Assembly (NCBI GenBank): GCA_017537405.1
Contig: JAFYKU010000049.1
Location: 1-7,255, forward strand
Direction: 5' to 3'
Source of the DNA: Clostridia bacterium
GTDB taxonomy: Bacteria; Bacillota; Clostridia; Christensenellales; UBA1242
DNA: 7,255 bases
Shown: piece by piece, positions 1-5,249 of the stretch
Layout: each line of letters opens with the position of its first letter
Numbering within the stretch: the stretch's first letter is position 1
Notes under the pieces: generated by a model
What the model was told of the DNA's origin: nothing
Database searches by the model: none
Seen by the model: only the letters and a program-made list of their open reading frames with translations
Program-made: the position numbers and the translations under genes

Positions 1-177
1 AACCCATTTACCCGTTGAAACATATGATTCAAGTTTTTTGCCTAGTGGTGTTTGTTTTGCAATTTGTTCACGGAACAAATCACCTATCGAGATATGAACT
101 AACCCAAAATCTCGTACTAAGAAACCTGCCATACTACCCTTGCCGCAACCACTGGCGCCGTTTAAAATAATATTCAT
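1..177 (-). CDS. adk: Adenylate kinase family protein, N-terminal 59 residues (cut by window edge)
   Basis: Adenylate kinase converts ATP + AMP to 2 ADP in the cytosol. The visible N-terminus begins MNIIL and carries a P-loop at residues 7-15 (GASGCGKGS), then HISIGDLFRE at 29-38 in the place of the family's HISTGDMFR, then GKKLESYVSTGKWV, which matches the usual G.x.l..yv..G.lV segment before the AMP-binding helices. The P-loop lysine (K13) and the AMP-site arginine (R37) are present. Oddities: the usual PPGAGKGTQ reads SGCGKGSM, and the STGD threonine is isoleucine. The position directly after secY is the standard place for adk in Bacillota and supports the name. The start ATG is preceded by a G-rich ribosome binding site. 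It could be a diverged NMP kinase of another specificity; the LID and zinc region lie outside the window. Confidence 0.88.
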   Translation of the reverse strand, partial: MNIILNGASGCGKGSMAGFLVRDFGLVHISIGDLFREQIAKQTPLGKKLESYVSTGKWV

Positions 178-178
178 T

Positions 179-186
179 CCCCCCCC
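179..186 (-). promoter_or_regulatory. adk ribosome binding site, an uninterrupted run of eight G
   Basis: The 23-base gap between the secY stop and the adk ATG reads, on the coding strand, AAAAGGGGGGGGA then ATG. The eight-G run ends one base before the start codon. It can pair with the CCUCC of 16S rRNA in several registers, with the better registers 4-5 bases from ATG. The gap holds no terminator-like hairpin, so adk is probably cotranscribed with secY. Confidence 0.55.
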
Positions 187-200
187 TTTTAAAAGACTTT

Positions 201-1526
201 TTATTTCAAAAAGCCCTTATATTGCTTCATTAACATTTGATTTTGAATTGATTTATCAAATTCAAGAGCAACTGAAACTAAAACTAACATACCGATCGAT
301 GTGAATGCTGTAGTCAAGGAATCACCTGCAATTGCTGGAATACTTGTAAACAACAACGATGGAACAAGTGAAACCAACATTAAAAAGATTGCACCAAAGA
401 AAGTAATTCGGTGAGAAACTTTTTTTAAATAATCAGCTGTTGGCTTACCTGGACGATATCCCAAAATAAAGCCTCCATTGCGTTGAATTTGCAATGCAAC
501 TTCTTCGGGATTAAACATCATCGTTGCATAGAAATATGAAAAACCAAGAATCAACAAACCTGTAACAACAATATTAATCCATGTACCTGTTCCCATATAT
601 GTTTGATACCAGTCATAAGCTTTAATTACACCTTGATTATTGAATGACAACAACATTTGCATAATTAATTGTGGAAAGTTGACCAAAGCAGTTGCAAAAA
701 TAATTGGCATAACACCAGTTGCATTTAATTTAATCGGAATGTTTGCAGATTGGCCACCATACATTTTATTTCCTTTAACTTGTTTTGCATAAGTCACAGG
801 AATACGGCGTTCTGCCAAATCGAACAATACAATAAATGCAAAAATAAAAAGTAACAACACAATAAAGACGATTGGTGTAATAATTGCATCAATTCCTTCG
901 GTGAAGATTTTCATAACACTGCTGGTAAAAGCAGTAACACCAGAAGTTAAAATACCAACGAAAACCAACATACTCATGCCGTTTCCGATACCAATTTCGG
1001 TAATTTTATCACCAATCCAAACAGTTAACATTGTTCCAGCAACTAATGAAATAACAACTAAAACTTGAACCAAGAAATTTAGTGATTCTGGCCAAAGTAA
1101 TGTTGTACTGCTAACGGTATCAATTGATAACACAATAGCAATTGCTTGAACGATAGCCAAAACTAATGCTACATAACGAGTAACGACTGCGATTTTTTTA
1201 CGCCCTTCGCTACCTTGTTTTGACATACGAGCCAAAGCCGGTACCGCCACGGTCAACAATTGAATGACGATTGATGATGTAATGTACGGTGACACACCAA
1301 TTGCAAACCAAGCACCTTTTGACAAGGCACCACCAGTCAAAGACGATAACAAACTTAAAAAGCTATTGGATCCGGATTCGTTAACTGCACTGGAAAAAAC
1401 GTCAGGGTTAATTCCAGGAATGGGTAAAAAGCAACCCACGCAATAAAGCAACATTAACCCTAACGTCAGAAGAATTTTATGACGCAAATCTTTTTGTGCA
1501 AAGGCTTCGCGCAATGTTTTTAACAT
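201..1526 (-). CDS. secY: Protein translocase channel subunit SecY
   Basis: SecY forms the ten-helix pore of the SecYEG channel in the cytoplasmic membrane, through which SecA or the ribosome passes unfolded proteins. The 441 residues match the family length (about 430). Visible landmarks are: helix 1 at about 18-36; plug at about 55-68; family signature in helix 2b (residues 76-91, GVSP then SSIVIQLL); WIGDKITEIGIGNG at 170-183 before helix 5; the C4-C5 cytosolic loop with FDLAERRIPV and MYGGQSANIPIKLN at about 236-268; the C5-C6 loop RNGGFILGYRPGKPTADYL at 349-367, which contacts SecA and the ribosome; and a C-terminal KQYKGFLK. The start lies 7 bases inside the end of rplO and has only a weak binding site, so coupling to L15 translation is likely. 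I infer cotranslational control of membrane-protein synthesis with ribosome supply from this context. Nothing appears truncated. Confidence 0.99.
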   Translation of the reverse strand: MLKTLREAFAQKDLRHKILLTLGLMLLYCVGCFLPIPGINPDVFSSAVNESGSNSFLSLLSSLTGGALSKGAWFAIGVSPYITSSIVIQLLTVAVPALARMSKQGSEGRKKIAVVTRYVALVLAIVQAIAIVLSIDTVSSTTLLWPESLNFLVQVLVVISLVAGTMLTVWIGDKITEIGIGNGMSMLVFVGILTSGVTAFTSSVMKIFTEGIDAIITPIVFIVLLLFIFAFIVLFDLAERRIPVTYAKQVKGNKMYGGQSANIPIKLNATGVMPIIFATALVNFPQLIMQMLLSFNNQGVIKAYDWYQTYMGTGTWINIVVTGLLILGFSYFYATMMFNPEEVALQIQRNGGFILGYRPGKPTADYLKKVSHRITFFGAIFLMLVSLVPSLLFTSIPAIAGDSLTTAFTSIGMLVLVSVALEFDKSIQNQMLMKQYKGFLK

Positions 1527-1963
1527 TTCTTAATTTCCCCACCAGCTTTTTTAATTTTCTTTTCTGCTTCTTTTGTCCAAGCATTAGCAGTTACTTTTAA
1601 GGCAACTTTTAATTCACCGTCACCCAAAATTTTAATGCCATACTCACCCACTTTAGAGATTATACCCTTTTCAAGTAAGATTGCAGCATCAACATTTGAA
1701 TTTGCTTTAAAGCTATTCAAAGCGCTAACATTAACAATAGCATATTCTTTTGAGAAAATATTAGTGAAACCGCGTTTTGGTAAACGACGGCTCAAAGGCA
1801 TTTGACCACCTTCAAAACCAGTACGCAAACCTGCACCAGAGCGTTGTCCAGCACCTTTTTGACCACGGGTTGAGGTTTTACCCATACCACTACCGATACC
1901 ACGACCGACGCGGCGTTTTCTTGTTTTAGCCAACGGATGTGGCGACAATTCATTGATAATCAT
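1520..1963 (-). CDS. rplO: 50S ribosomal protein L15
   Basis: L15 is a late-assembly protein of the large subunit; its long basic N-terminal arm threads into 23S rRNA. The 147 residues equal the bacterial norm. The arm is clear: RVGRGIGSGMGKTSTRGQKG at 18-37, then GFEGGQMPLSRRLPKRGF at 49-66, both family hallmarks. The globular C-terminal half holds the usual ILLEKGIISK and GDGELKVALKVTANAWTKEA segments. The start (MIINELSPHP) is preceded by AAGGGAG, which overlaps the rpmD stop codon. Its 3' end overlaps secY by 7 bases, the classic rplO-secY junction. The protein ends in an unusual terminal cysteine. No doubt about identity. Confidence 0.99.
   Translation of the reverse strand: MIINELSPHPLAKTRKRRVGRGIGSGMGKTSTRGQKGAGQRSGAGLRTGFEGGQMPLSRRLPKRGFTNIFSKEYAIVNVSALNSFKANSNVDAAILLEKGIISKVGEYGIKILGDGELKVALKVTANAWTKEAEKKIKKAGGEIKKC
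1537..1543 (-). promoter_or_regulatory. Weak secY ribosome binding site inside rplO
   Basis: The coding strand shows GGTGGGG ten bases before the secY ATG, inside the last codons of rplO (Gly-Gly-Glu). It is poorer than the AAGGAGG sites before most other genes here. With the 7-base rplO/secY overlap, this suggests secY is read mainly by ribosomes finishing L15. Confidence 0.45.
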
Positions 1964-1974
1964 GATGTACTCCC

Positions 1975-2427
1975 TTAAATAATTTCAACTTTTACTAAGT
2001 GTTCTAATTTTTTACAAGCACCCAAAGTAGATGGCAAATTTGGCAATTCGCGGGTATCACCTGGGCGACTTAATTTCAATGCTTTTGCAGTACGGATTTG
2101 GCGCTGTGTGCAAGAAGCAATGCCGTGAATCATAGTTACGCGGATTTTTCCATTTGCAACAGGTTTAGCAATTTTCTTTTCTGTAGCTTTAGGAGCAGCT
2201 TTAACAGCTGGTTTTGCCACAACAGATTTTGTTGCAGTAGTTTTAGCTGTAGTTGCTTTAGGCGCAGCAGTTTTTGCTGCAGTTGTTTTTACTACTGTAG
2301 CAGCTTTTGTTGCTGTTGTTTTTGCAGCAGTAGTTTTAGGAGCTGCTACTTTTGCTGTAGCAGTTTTTGCTGCAGCGGTTTTTGTTGTAGTAGCCTTAGA
2401 AGTTGTTTTTGTTGTACTTTCTGCCAT
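1975..2427 (-). CDS. rpmD: 50S ribosomal protein L30 with a 92-residue Lys/Ala/Thr repeat extension
   Basis: L30 is a small protein on the large-subunit surface, normally about 60 residues. Here the L30 domain occupies residues 93-150: KIRVTMIHG, then TAKALKLSRPGDTRELPN and a C-terminal LEHLVKVEII, all matching the family pattern. In front lie 92 residues of almost only Ala, Thr, Lys, Val and Pro, with Lys every fifth residue and no acidic residue from 4 to 82. The start at 2427 is fixed by a perfect AAGGAGG eight bases upstream. The open frame continues upstream to 2532, but that part overlies the end of rpsE and has no binding site. The extension is probably disordered and binds RNA; that is inference. 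It resembles the basic repeats of bacterial histone H1-like proteins in composition only. Identity of the core rests on domain match plus its place between S5 and L15. Confidence 0.96.
   Translation of the reverse strand: MAESTTKTTSKATTTKTAAAKTATAKVAAPKTTAAKTTATKAATVVKTTAAKTAAPKATTAKTTATKSVVAKPAVKAAPKATEKKIAKPVANGKIRVTMIHGIASCTQRQIRTAKALKLSRPGDTRELPNLPSTLGACKKLEHLVKVEII
2212..2397 (-). repeat. 15-base coding repeat: (A/T/V/P)4-Lys pentapeptides in the L30 extension
   Basis: Lysines fall at residues 11, 16, 21, 26, 31, 36 and 41, then after a one-residue slip at 47, 52, 57, 62, 67 and 72, giving about twelve pentapeptides such as TAAAK, TATAK, TTAAK, TTATK and TAAPK. Past residue 72 the spacing shrinks to four (76, 80, 84). 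Alanine and threonine codons vary freely (GCT, GCA, GCG; ACT, ACA, ACC) from unit to unit, so the regularity is much stronger in protein than in DNA. Confidence 0.9.
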
Positions 2428-2435
2428 AATGAATT

Positions 2436-2442
2436 CCTCCTT
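2436..2442 (-). promoter_or_regulatory. rpmD ribosome binding site that decides the start
   Basis: A perfect AAGGAGG lies eight bases before the ATG at 2427, and its first bases are part of the rpsE stop codon (TAAGGAGG). This puts the whole repeat extension inside the translated protein and rules out the longer upstream frame. No comparable site precedes the L30 core at residue 93. Confidence 0.85.
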
Positions 2443-3067
2443 AAATTTCTTCCACGGATTTACCGCGTAAGCGTGCCACTTCTTCACGGGTACGCATTTT
2501 AGTAATAGCAGCCATGGTTGCTTTAACCACATTCATCGAATTGGTAGAACCATAACATTTAGCAGTTACATCTTCATAACCAGCCAATTCAAGTACAGCT
2601 TTAACTGCCCCACCAGCAATTATACCAGAACCGCCTTTAGCCGGCAATAATAATACGCGAGTAGTTCCGAATTTACCAACCATACGATGTGGAATCGTAG
2701 CATTACTAATTGGAACAATCTTGAAGTTCTTTTTTGCATCGCTTTCAGCTTTCTTAATTGCTTCCGCAACTTCACGGGCTTTACCCGAACCAACTGCTAC
2801 CATACCTTTTTTGTTACCCATAACAACAACAGCGTTGAAGCGTAATGTACGACCACCAGCAACAACTTTTGTAATACGGTTAACACCAATTAATTTTGAA
2901 GACAAACCATTTTGCTCATCTTCGCTTTGTTGGCGTGGCTTACGAGAACCAGCATTAGAATACATAACTTTTTTATTGGTATCATGTGCGTTAGCGCGCA
3001 TTTCTTTGCTTGTTGTCGACAACAATGTATTTGCACTAACTGCTTCTTTTTTTACTTGTTCTTCCAT
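2441..3067 (-). CDS. rpsE: 30S ribosomal protein S5 with extended N-terminus
   Basis: S5 sits on the solvent side of the 30S subunit near the mRNA entry channel and affects decoding accuracy. The core starts at about residue 54: LIGVNRITKVVAGGRTLRF (59-77) is the RNA-binding loop region, followed by GNKKGMVAVGSGKAREVAEAI, then GGSGIIAGGAVKAVLELAG (145-163) and a final VARLRGKSVEEI. At 208 residues it exceeds the usual 160-170, with about 40 extra N-terminal residues that are hydrophilic (Lys, Asn, Ser, Gln). In the loop linked to spectinomycin, the usual lysine before GGR is alanine (A70). The ATG at 3067 overlaps the rplR stop as TAATG; its AAAGGAGG site is 12 bases away, longer than usual. 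Methionines at 23 and 35 are alternative starts but lack binding sites. Confidence 0.98.
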   Translation of the reverse strand: MEEQVKKEAVSANTLLSTTSKEMRANAHDTNKKVMYSNAGSRKPRQQSEDEQNGLSSKLIGVNRITKVVAGGRTLRFNAVVVMGNKKGMVAVGSGKAREVAEAIKKAESDAKKNFKIVPISNATIPHRMVGKFGTTRVLLLPAKGGSGIIAGGAVKAVLELAGYEDVTAKCYGSTNSMNVVKATMAAITKMRTREEVARLRGKSVEEI

Positions 3068-3432
3068 TAGAATTTCAATCCTCCTTTGCGTGCACCTTCC
3101 GCTACTTCTGCAACACGGCCAGTGTAAACATATCCATTACGATCGAATACAACAGTTTTAATTTTCTTTGCTAAAGCAGCTTTTGCCAATTCTTCACCAA
3201 CAATATTTGCAGCTTCGCGTTTAGATTTACCTTTAATCAAAACTTTTATTGCTGGCATATTGGTATTCATCGCAATGATAGTATTACCTTTTGCATCATC
3301 AACTAATTGAGCATAAGTGTGCAATAAACTGCGATACACGCACAAGCGCGGACAAGTCGAAGTTCCGATGATGTCACTTTGTCTTTTTGCGCGTTGTTTT
3401 CTTGCTAAATTTTTATTTTCTTTCTTAATCAT
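3067..3432 (-). CDS. rplR: 50S ribosomal protein L18
   Basis: L18 binds 5S rRNA together with L5 and anchors it in the central protuberance of the large subunit. Length (121) is normal. The N-terminus is a basic arm (KKENKNLARKQRAKRQ), followed by GTSTCPRLCVYRSLLHTYAQLVDD at about 23-46, matching the family's GT..rPRL.V.RS..HiYAQ.iDD, and the C-terminus VVFDRNGYVYTGRV...GARKGGLKF (94-121) is the most conserved block. Two cysteines (27, 31) replace the usual residues around PRL. An AAGGAG site overlaps the rplF stop six bases ahead of the start. The gene ends in a TAATG overlap with rpsE. Confidence 0.98.
   Translation of the reverse strand: MIKKENKNLARKQRAKRQSDIIGTSTCPRLCVYRSLLHTYAQLVDDAKGNTIIAMNTNMPAIKVLIKGKSKREAANIVGEELAKAALAKKIKTVVFDRNGYVYTGRVAEVAEGARKGGLKF
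3080..3087 (-). promoter_or_regulatory. rpsE ribosome binding site with long 12-base spacing
   Basis: AAAGGAGG is followed by 12 bases before the ATG at 3067, against 5-9 for most genes here. It is still the only strong site, and the TAATG overlap with rplR offers coupled re-initiation. It supports the long S5 start over internal methionines. Confidence 0.65.
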
Positions 3433-3442
3433 TGTTTACTCC

Positions 3443-4030
3443 TTATTTGCCCTTTGCCCCGGCTTTACTTTCTTTGCGGCGTACGCGTTCACCACGATAA
3501 CGAATACCATACATATGGTATGGTTCAACCGGACGCAAGTCACGAATTTTACCAGCAACTAAACCGACTTTTTCTTTATCGATACCGTTAACCGAAACGA
3601 CAGTACCAACACCTTCTTTCCCCAAGTTCAAATCATTAATTTCAGCAGGTGTTAAAACTTTAAATTTAATACCAGCTTCACCTTTAACTTCAATTGGGTG
3701 TGAGAAGCCCAAGTTCAAAACTAAATCTTCGCCTTTTAATGTAGCTTTATAACCAACTCCATGCAAAATCAAGTATTTGGAATAACCTTCGGTCACACCA
3801 ATAATCATGTTTTGAATCAAACGGTTATACAAGCCATGTAAAGAACGGCTTAAATTTACATCGTTACCACGAGTAACTTTAATTTCGTCATTTTGAATTT
3901 CCACATCAATTGGTGTGCGGATTTCACGTGACAAAGTGTTGTTACCTTTAGTTACAGTAACTACACGGTCCGCATAAGTGACTTGCACTCCAGCGGGAAT
4001 TTTAATGATCGTTTTTCCAACTCGACTCAT
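3443..4030 (-). CDS. rplF: 50S ribosomal protein L6 with internal insertion
   Basis: L6 lies near the sarcin-ricin loop and stalk base, where elongation factors bind. It has two repeated domains: residues 1-80 (MSRVGKTIIKIPAGV at the start, SLHGLYNRLIQNMIIGVTEG at 63-82) and 83-180 (YLILHGVGYKATLKGEDLVLNLGFSHP). At 195 residues it is longer than the usual 176-180. Most of the excess is an insertion at about 128-144 (TPAEINDLNLGKEGVG) between two strands of the second domain, plus a short basic tail. In the C-terminal signature, normally EPYKGKGIRY, the KGK is replaced by HMY (172-174). A strong AAGGAGGG site overlapping the rpsH stop precedes the ATG. Everything else fits an intact, functional L6. 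Confidence 0.98.
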   Translation of the reverse strand: MSRVGKTIIKIPAGVQVTYADRVVTVTKGNNTLSREIRTPIDVEIQNDEIKVTRGNDVNLSRSLHGLYNRLIQNMIIGVTEGYSKYLILHGVGYKATLKGEDLVLNLGFSHPIEVKGEAGIKFKVLTPAEINDLNLGKEGVGTVVSVNGIDKEKVGLVAGKIRDLRPVEPYHMYGIRYRGERVRRKESKAGAKGK

Positions 4031-4040
4031 TTGTCCCTCC

Positions 4041-4448
4041 TTACCAGACCCAAGCGAGGACTTCCCCGCCCAAGTTCATTGCTCTAGCTTGTTTATCGGT
4101 CATAATACCTTTTGAAGTTGAAATCAAAGCGATACCCAATCCCGACAATACACGCGGTAATTCTTCAACCCCAGCATAAACGCGTAAGCCAGGTGCAGAA
4201 ATACGACGTAAACCTTGAATGACTTTTTGTTCGCCATTTTCCATTTTGAAAGTAATTTTCAACATTTTTTTACCTTCGCTTGTTATATTTTTCACATCTT
4301 CGATGTAACCTTCTTGTTTCAACACTTTTGCAATTTCTGCTTTAATGTTGGAATGAGGCACCAAAACGCTTTCGTGGCGAGCACGAATCGCGTTACGAAT
4401 ACGAGTTAACATATCAGCGATTGGATCAGTTGTTACTACATTTGCCAT
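4041..4448 (-). CDS. rpsH: 30S ribosomal protein S8
   Basis: S8 binds the central domain of 16S rRNA early in 30S assembly; in E. coli it also represses the spc operon by binding its mRNA. At 135 residues it has normal length. It opens MANVVTTDPIADMLTRIRNA, the standard S8 start, and ends with STSKGIMTDKQARAMNLGGE followed by VLAWVW, the family's C-terminal signature. The frame is open upstream to 4544, but that stretch overlies rpsN and would give a non-S8 leader. The ATG at 4448 has two AAGGAG motifs in tandem just ahead. I could not identify an S8-binding mimic in the mRNA by eye, so autoregulation here is unproven. Confidence 0.98.
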   Translation of the reverse strand: MANVVTTDPIADMLTRIRNAIRARHESVLVPHSNIKAEIAKVLKQEGYIEDVKNITSEGKKMLKITFKMENGEQKVIQGLRRISAPGLRVYAGVEELPRVLSGLGIALISTSKGIMTDKQARAMNLGGEVLAWVW

Positions 4449-4455
4449 CTTCTTT

Positions 4456-4467
4456 CTCCTTCTCCTT
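4456..4467 (-). promoter_or_regulatory. Tandem duplicated ribosome binding site of rpsH
   Basis: The 19-base rpsN-rpsH gap reads AAGGAGAAGGAGAAAGAAG before the ATG: two exact AAGGAG hexamers back to back, ending 13 and 7 bases from the start codon. The nearer copy has ideal spacing and fixes the start at 4448. The farther copy may act as a standby site. Confidence 0.75.
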
Positions 4468-4668
4468 TTACCAACTTGATTTAGTGAATCCTGGGATTTC
4501 ACCATTTGCGACTTTTTCTCTAAAACATACACGACAGATACCATATTTTTTCAATACAGCGTGTGGACGACCGCAGATGCTGCAACGCGTATAATCGCGT
4601 ACTTTACATGGCTTTCCGTTCAAACGACCACCGCGTGCTTGTTTTTGTTTTAATGCAGCTCTAGCCAT
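4468..4668 (-). CDS. rpsN: 30S ribosomal protein S14, zinc-binding type
   Basis: S14 sits in the head of the 30S subunit. This is the short zinc-ribbon form: C29-x2-C32 and C45-x2-C48 in YTRCSICGRPHAVL and GICRVCFRE, ending IPGFTKSSW like the family's IPGv.KaSW. At 66 residues it is a few longer than the usual 61, because of a glycine-rich stretch (ARGGRLNGKPC, 11-21) in the N-terminal arm, which also brings a fifth cysteine. The start overlaps the rplE stop as TAATG and follows a perfect AAGGAGG seven bases away. Having the zinc form inside the main operon is typical of Bacillota. A zinc-free paralog elsewhere cannot be judged from this window. Confidence 0.98.
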   Translation of the reverse strand: MARAALKQKQARGGRLNGKPCKVRDYTRCSICGRPHAVLKKYGICRVCFREKVANGEIPGFTKSSW

Positions 4669-5249
4669 TATTTAACCTCCTTTTTGAAAGGCAAGCCCAA
4701 TTGTTCTAATAATTCTAGGCCGTCTTCTTTATTCTTCGCTGTTGTAACGATGGTAATATCCATACCACGCACTTTTTCAATTTTTTCATAAGAAATTTCA
4801 GGGAAGACTAATTGTTCTTTAAAACCAAAAGTATAGTTTCCGAATTGATCAAAGCTTTTACGAGACAAACCAGAGAAGTCACGAACGCGAGGCAAAGCTA
4901 CTGATACAATTTTATCAAAAAATTCGTACATAATTTTGTTGCGCAAAGTAACTTTTGCACCATTCTTTTGACCTTCACGAATTTTAAAGTTTGAAATACT
5001 TTTCTTTGCGGTTGTAATCATTGGTTTTTGACCAGTAATCATACCCAATTCTTCAACAGCTGCTGTCAAAGATTTTGTATTATCCTTAACATCGCCCAAA
5101 CGGGTATTAACTACGATTTTTACTAATTTTGGAACTGCATTAACATTTCCATATTTAGTAGCCAAACTTGGCACGACTTCCTTTACATATTTTTCATGAA
5201 CACGATTAAGGAATTTTTTTGCAGATTTAGCTTTCTTTACTTCTGCCAT
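4668..5249 (-). CDS. rplE: 50S ribosomal protein L5
   Basis: L5 joins 5S rRNA to the central protuberance and contacts P-site tRNA and S13 across the subunit bridge. At 193 residues it is about 13 longer than usual, from a basic N-terminal leader (MAEVKKAKSAKKFL) before the normal opening RVHEKYVKEVVPSL. The signature LGMITGQKPMITTAKKS is at 68-84, then REGQKNGAKVTLR (91-103), LPRVRDFSGLSRKSF (119-133), KEQLVFPEISY (144-154) and VRGMDITIVTTA (160-171). Departures from consensus: NTRLGD at 48-53 where most bacteria have NMGVGE, and FDQFGNY where FDGRGNY is usual. The start overlaps the rplX stop (TAATG) behind a GGGAGGTG site. Identity is certain from signature and order. Confidence 0.98.
   Translation of the reverse strand: MAEVKKAKSAKKFLNRVHEKYVKEVVPSLATKYGNVNAVPKLVKIVVNTRLGDVKDNTKSLTAAVEELGMITGQKPMITTAKKSISNFKIREGQKNGAKVTLRNKIMYEFFDKIVSVALPRVRDFSGLSRKSFDQFGNYTFGFKEQLVFPEISYEKIEKVRGMDITIVTTAKNKEDGLELLEQLGLPFKKEVK

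Noticed and set aside
178..200. Gap between secY and adk checked for a promoter or terminator
   Set aside because: Only 23 bases: a short TTTTAAAA palindrome and the G-run; no convincing -35/-10 pair or stem with U-tract.
1264..1446. Plus-strand open frame of 60 codons opposite secY
   Set aside because: Antisense of a certain gene, no family resemblance and no sign of its own initiation signal; the other plus-strand frames (for example 2721-3161 and 6055-6291) were dismissed for the same reason.
2185..2427. Repeat extension of L30 as an assembly artefact or inserted foreign DNA
   Set aside because: Frame is continuous, start signals are good, codon choice (AAA for Lys, GCT/GCA, ACT/ACA) matches neighbours, and milder tails of the same style occur on S17 and L24.
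2098..2502. Plus-strand open frame of 134 codons, extremely Cys/Ser/Phe-rich
   Set aside because: It is the antisense reading of the L30 repeat and core; its odd composition follows from complementing Ala/Thr/Lys codons, and it lacks support as a gene.
2428..2532. Upstream in-frame extension of L30 (about 35 codons)
   Set aside because: It overlies the end of rpsE, has no binding site, and a perfect AAGGAGG plus ATG sits at 2427.
3506..3524. Inverted repeat ACCATAC-ATATG-GTATGGT inside rplF
   Set aside because: Seven-base arms lying wholly in codons for a tyrosine-rich segment; no T-run follows and it is far from any gene end, so a regulatory hairpin is not supported.
4449..4544. Upstream in-frame extension of S8 (32 codons)
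   Set aside because: It overlies rpsN and the double binding site; S8 proteins begin at the MANVVTTDPIADML sequence.
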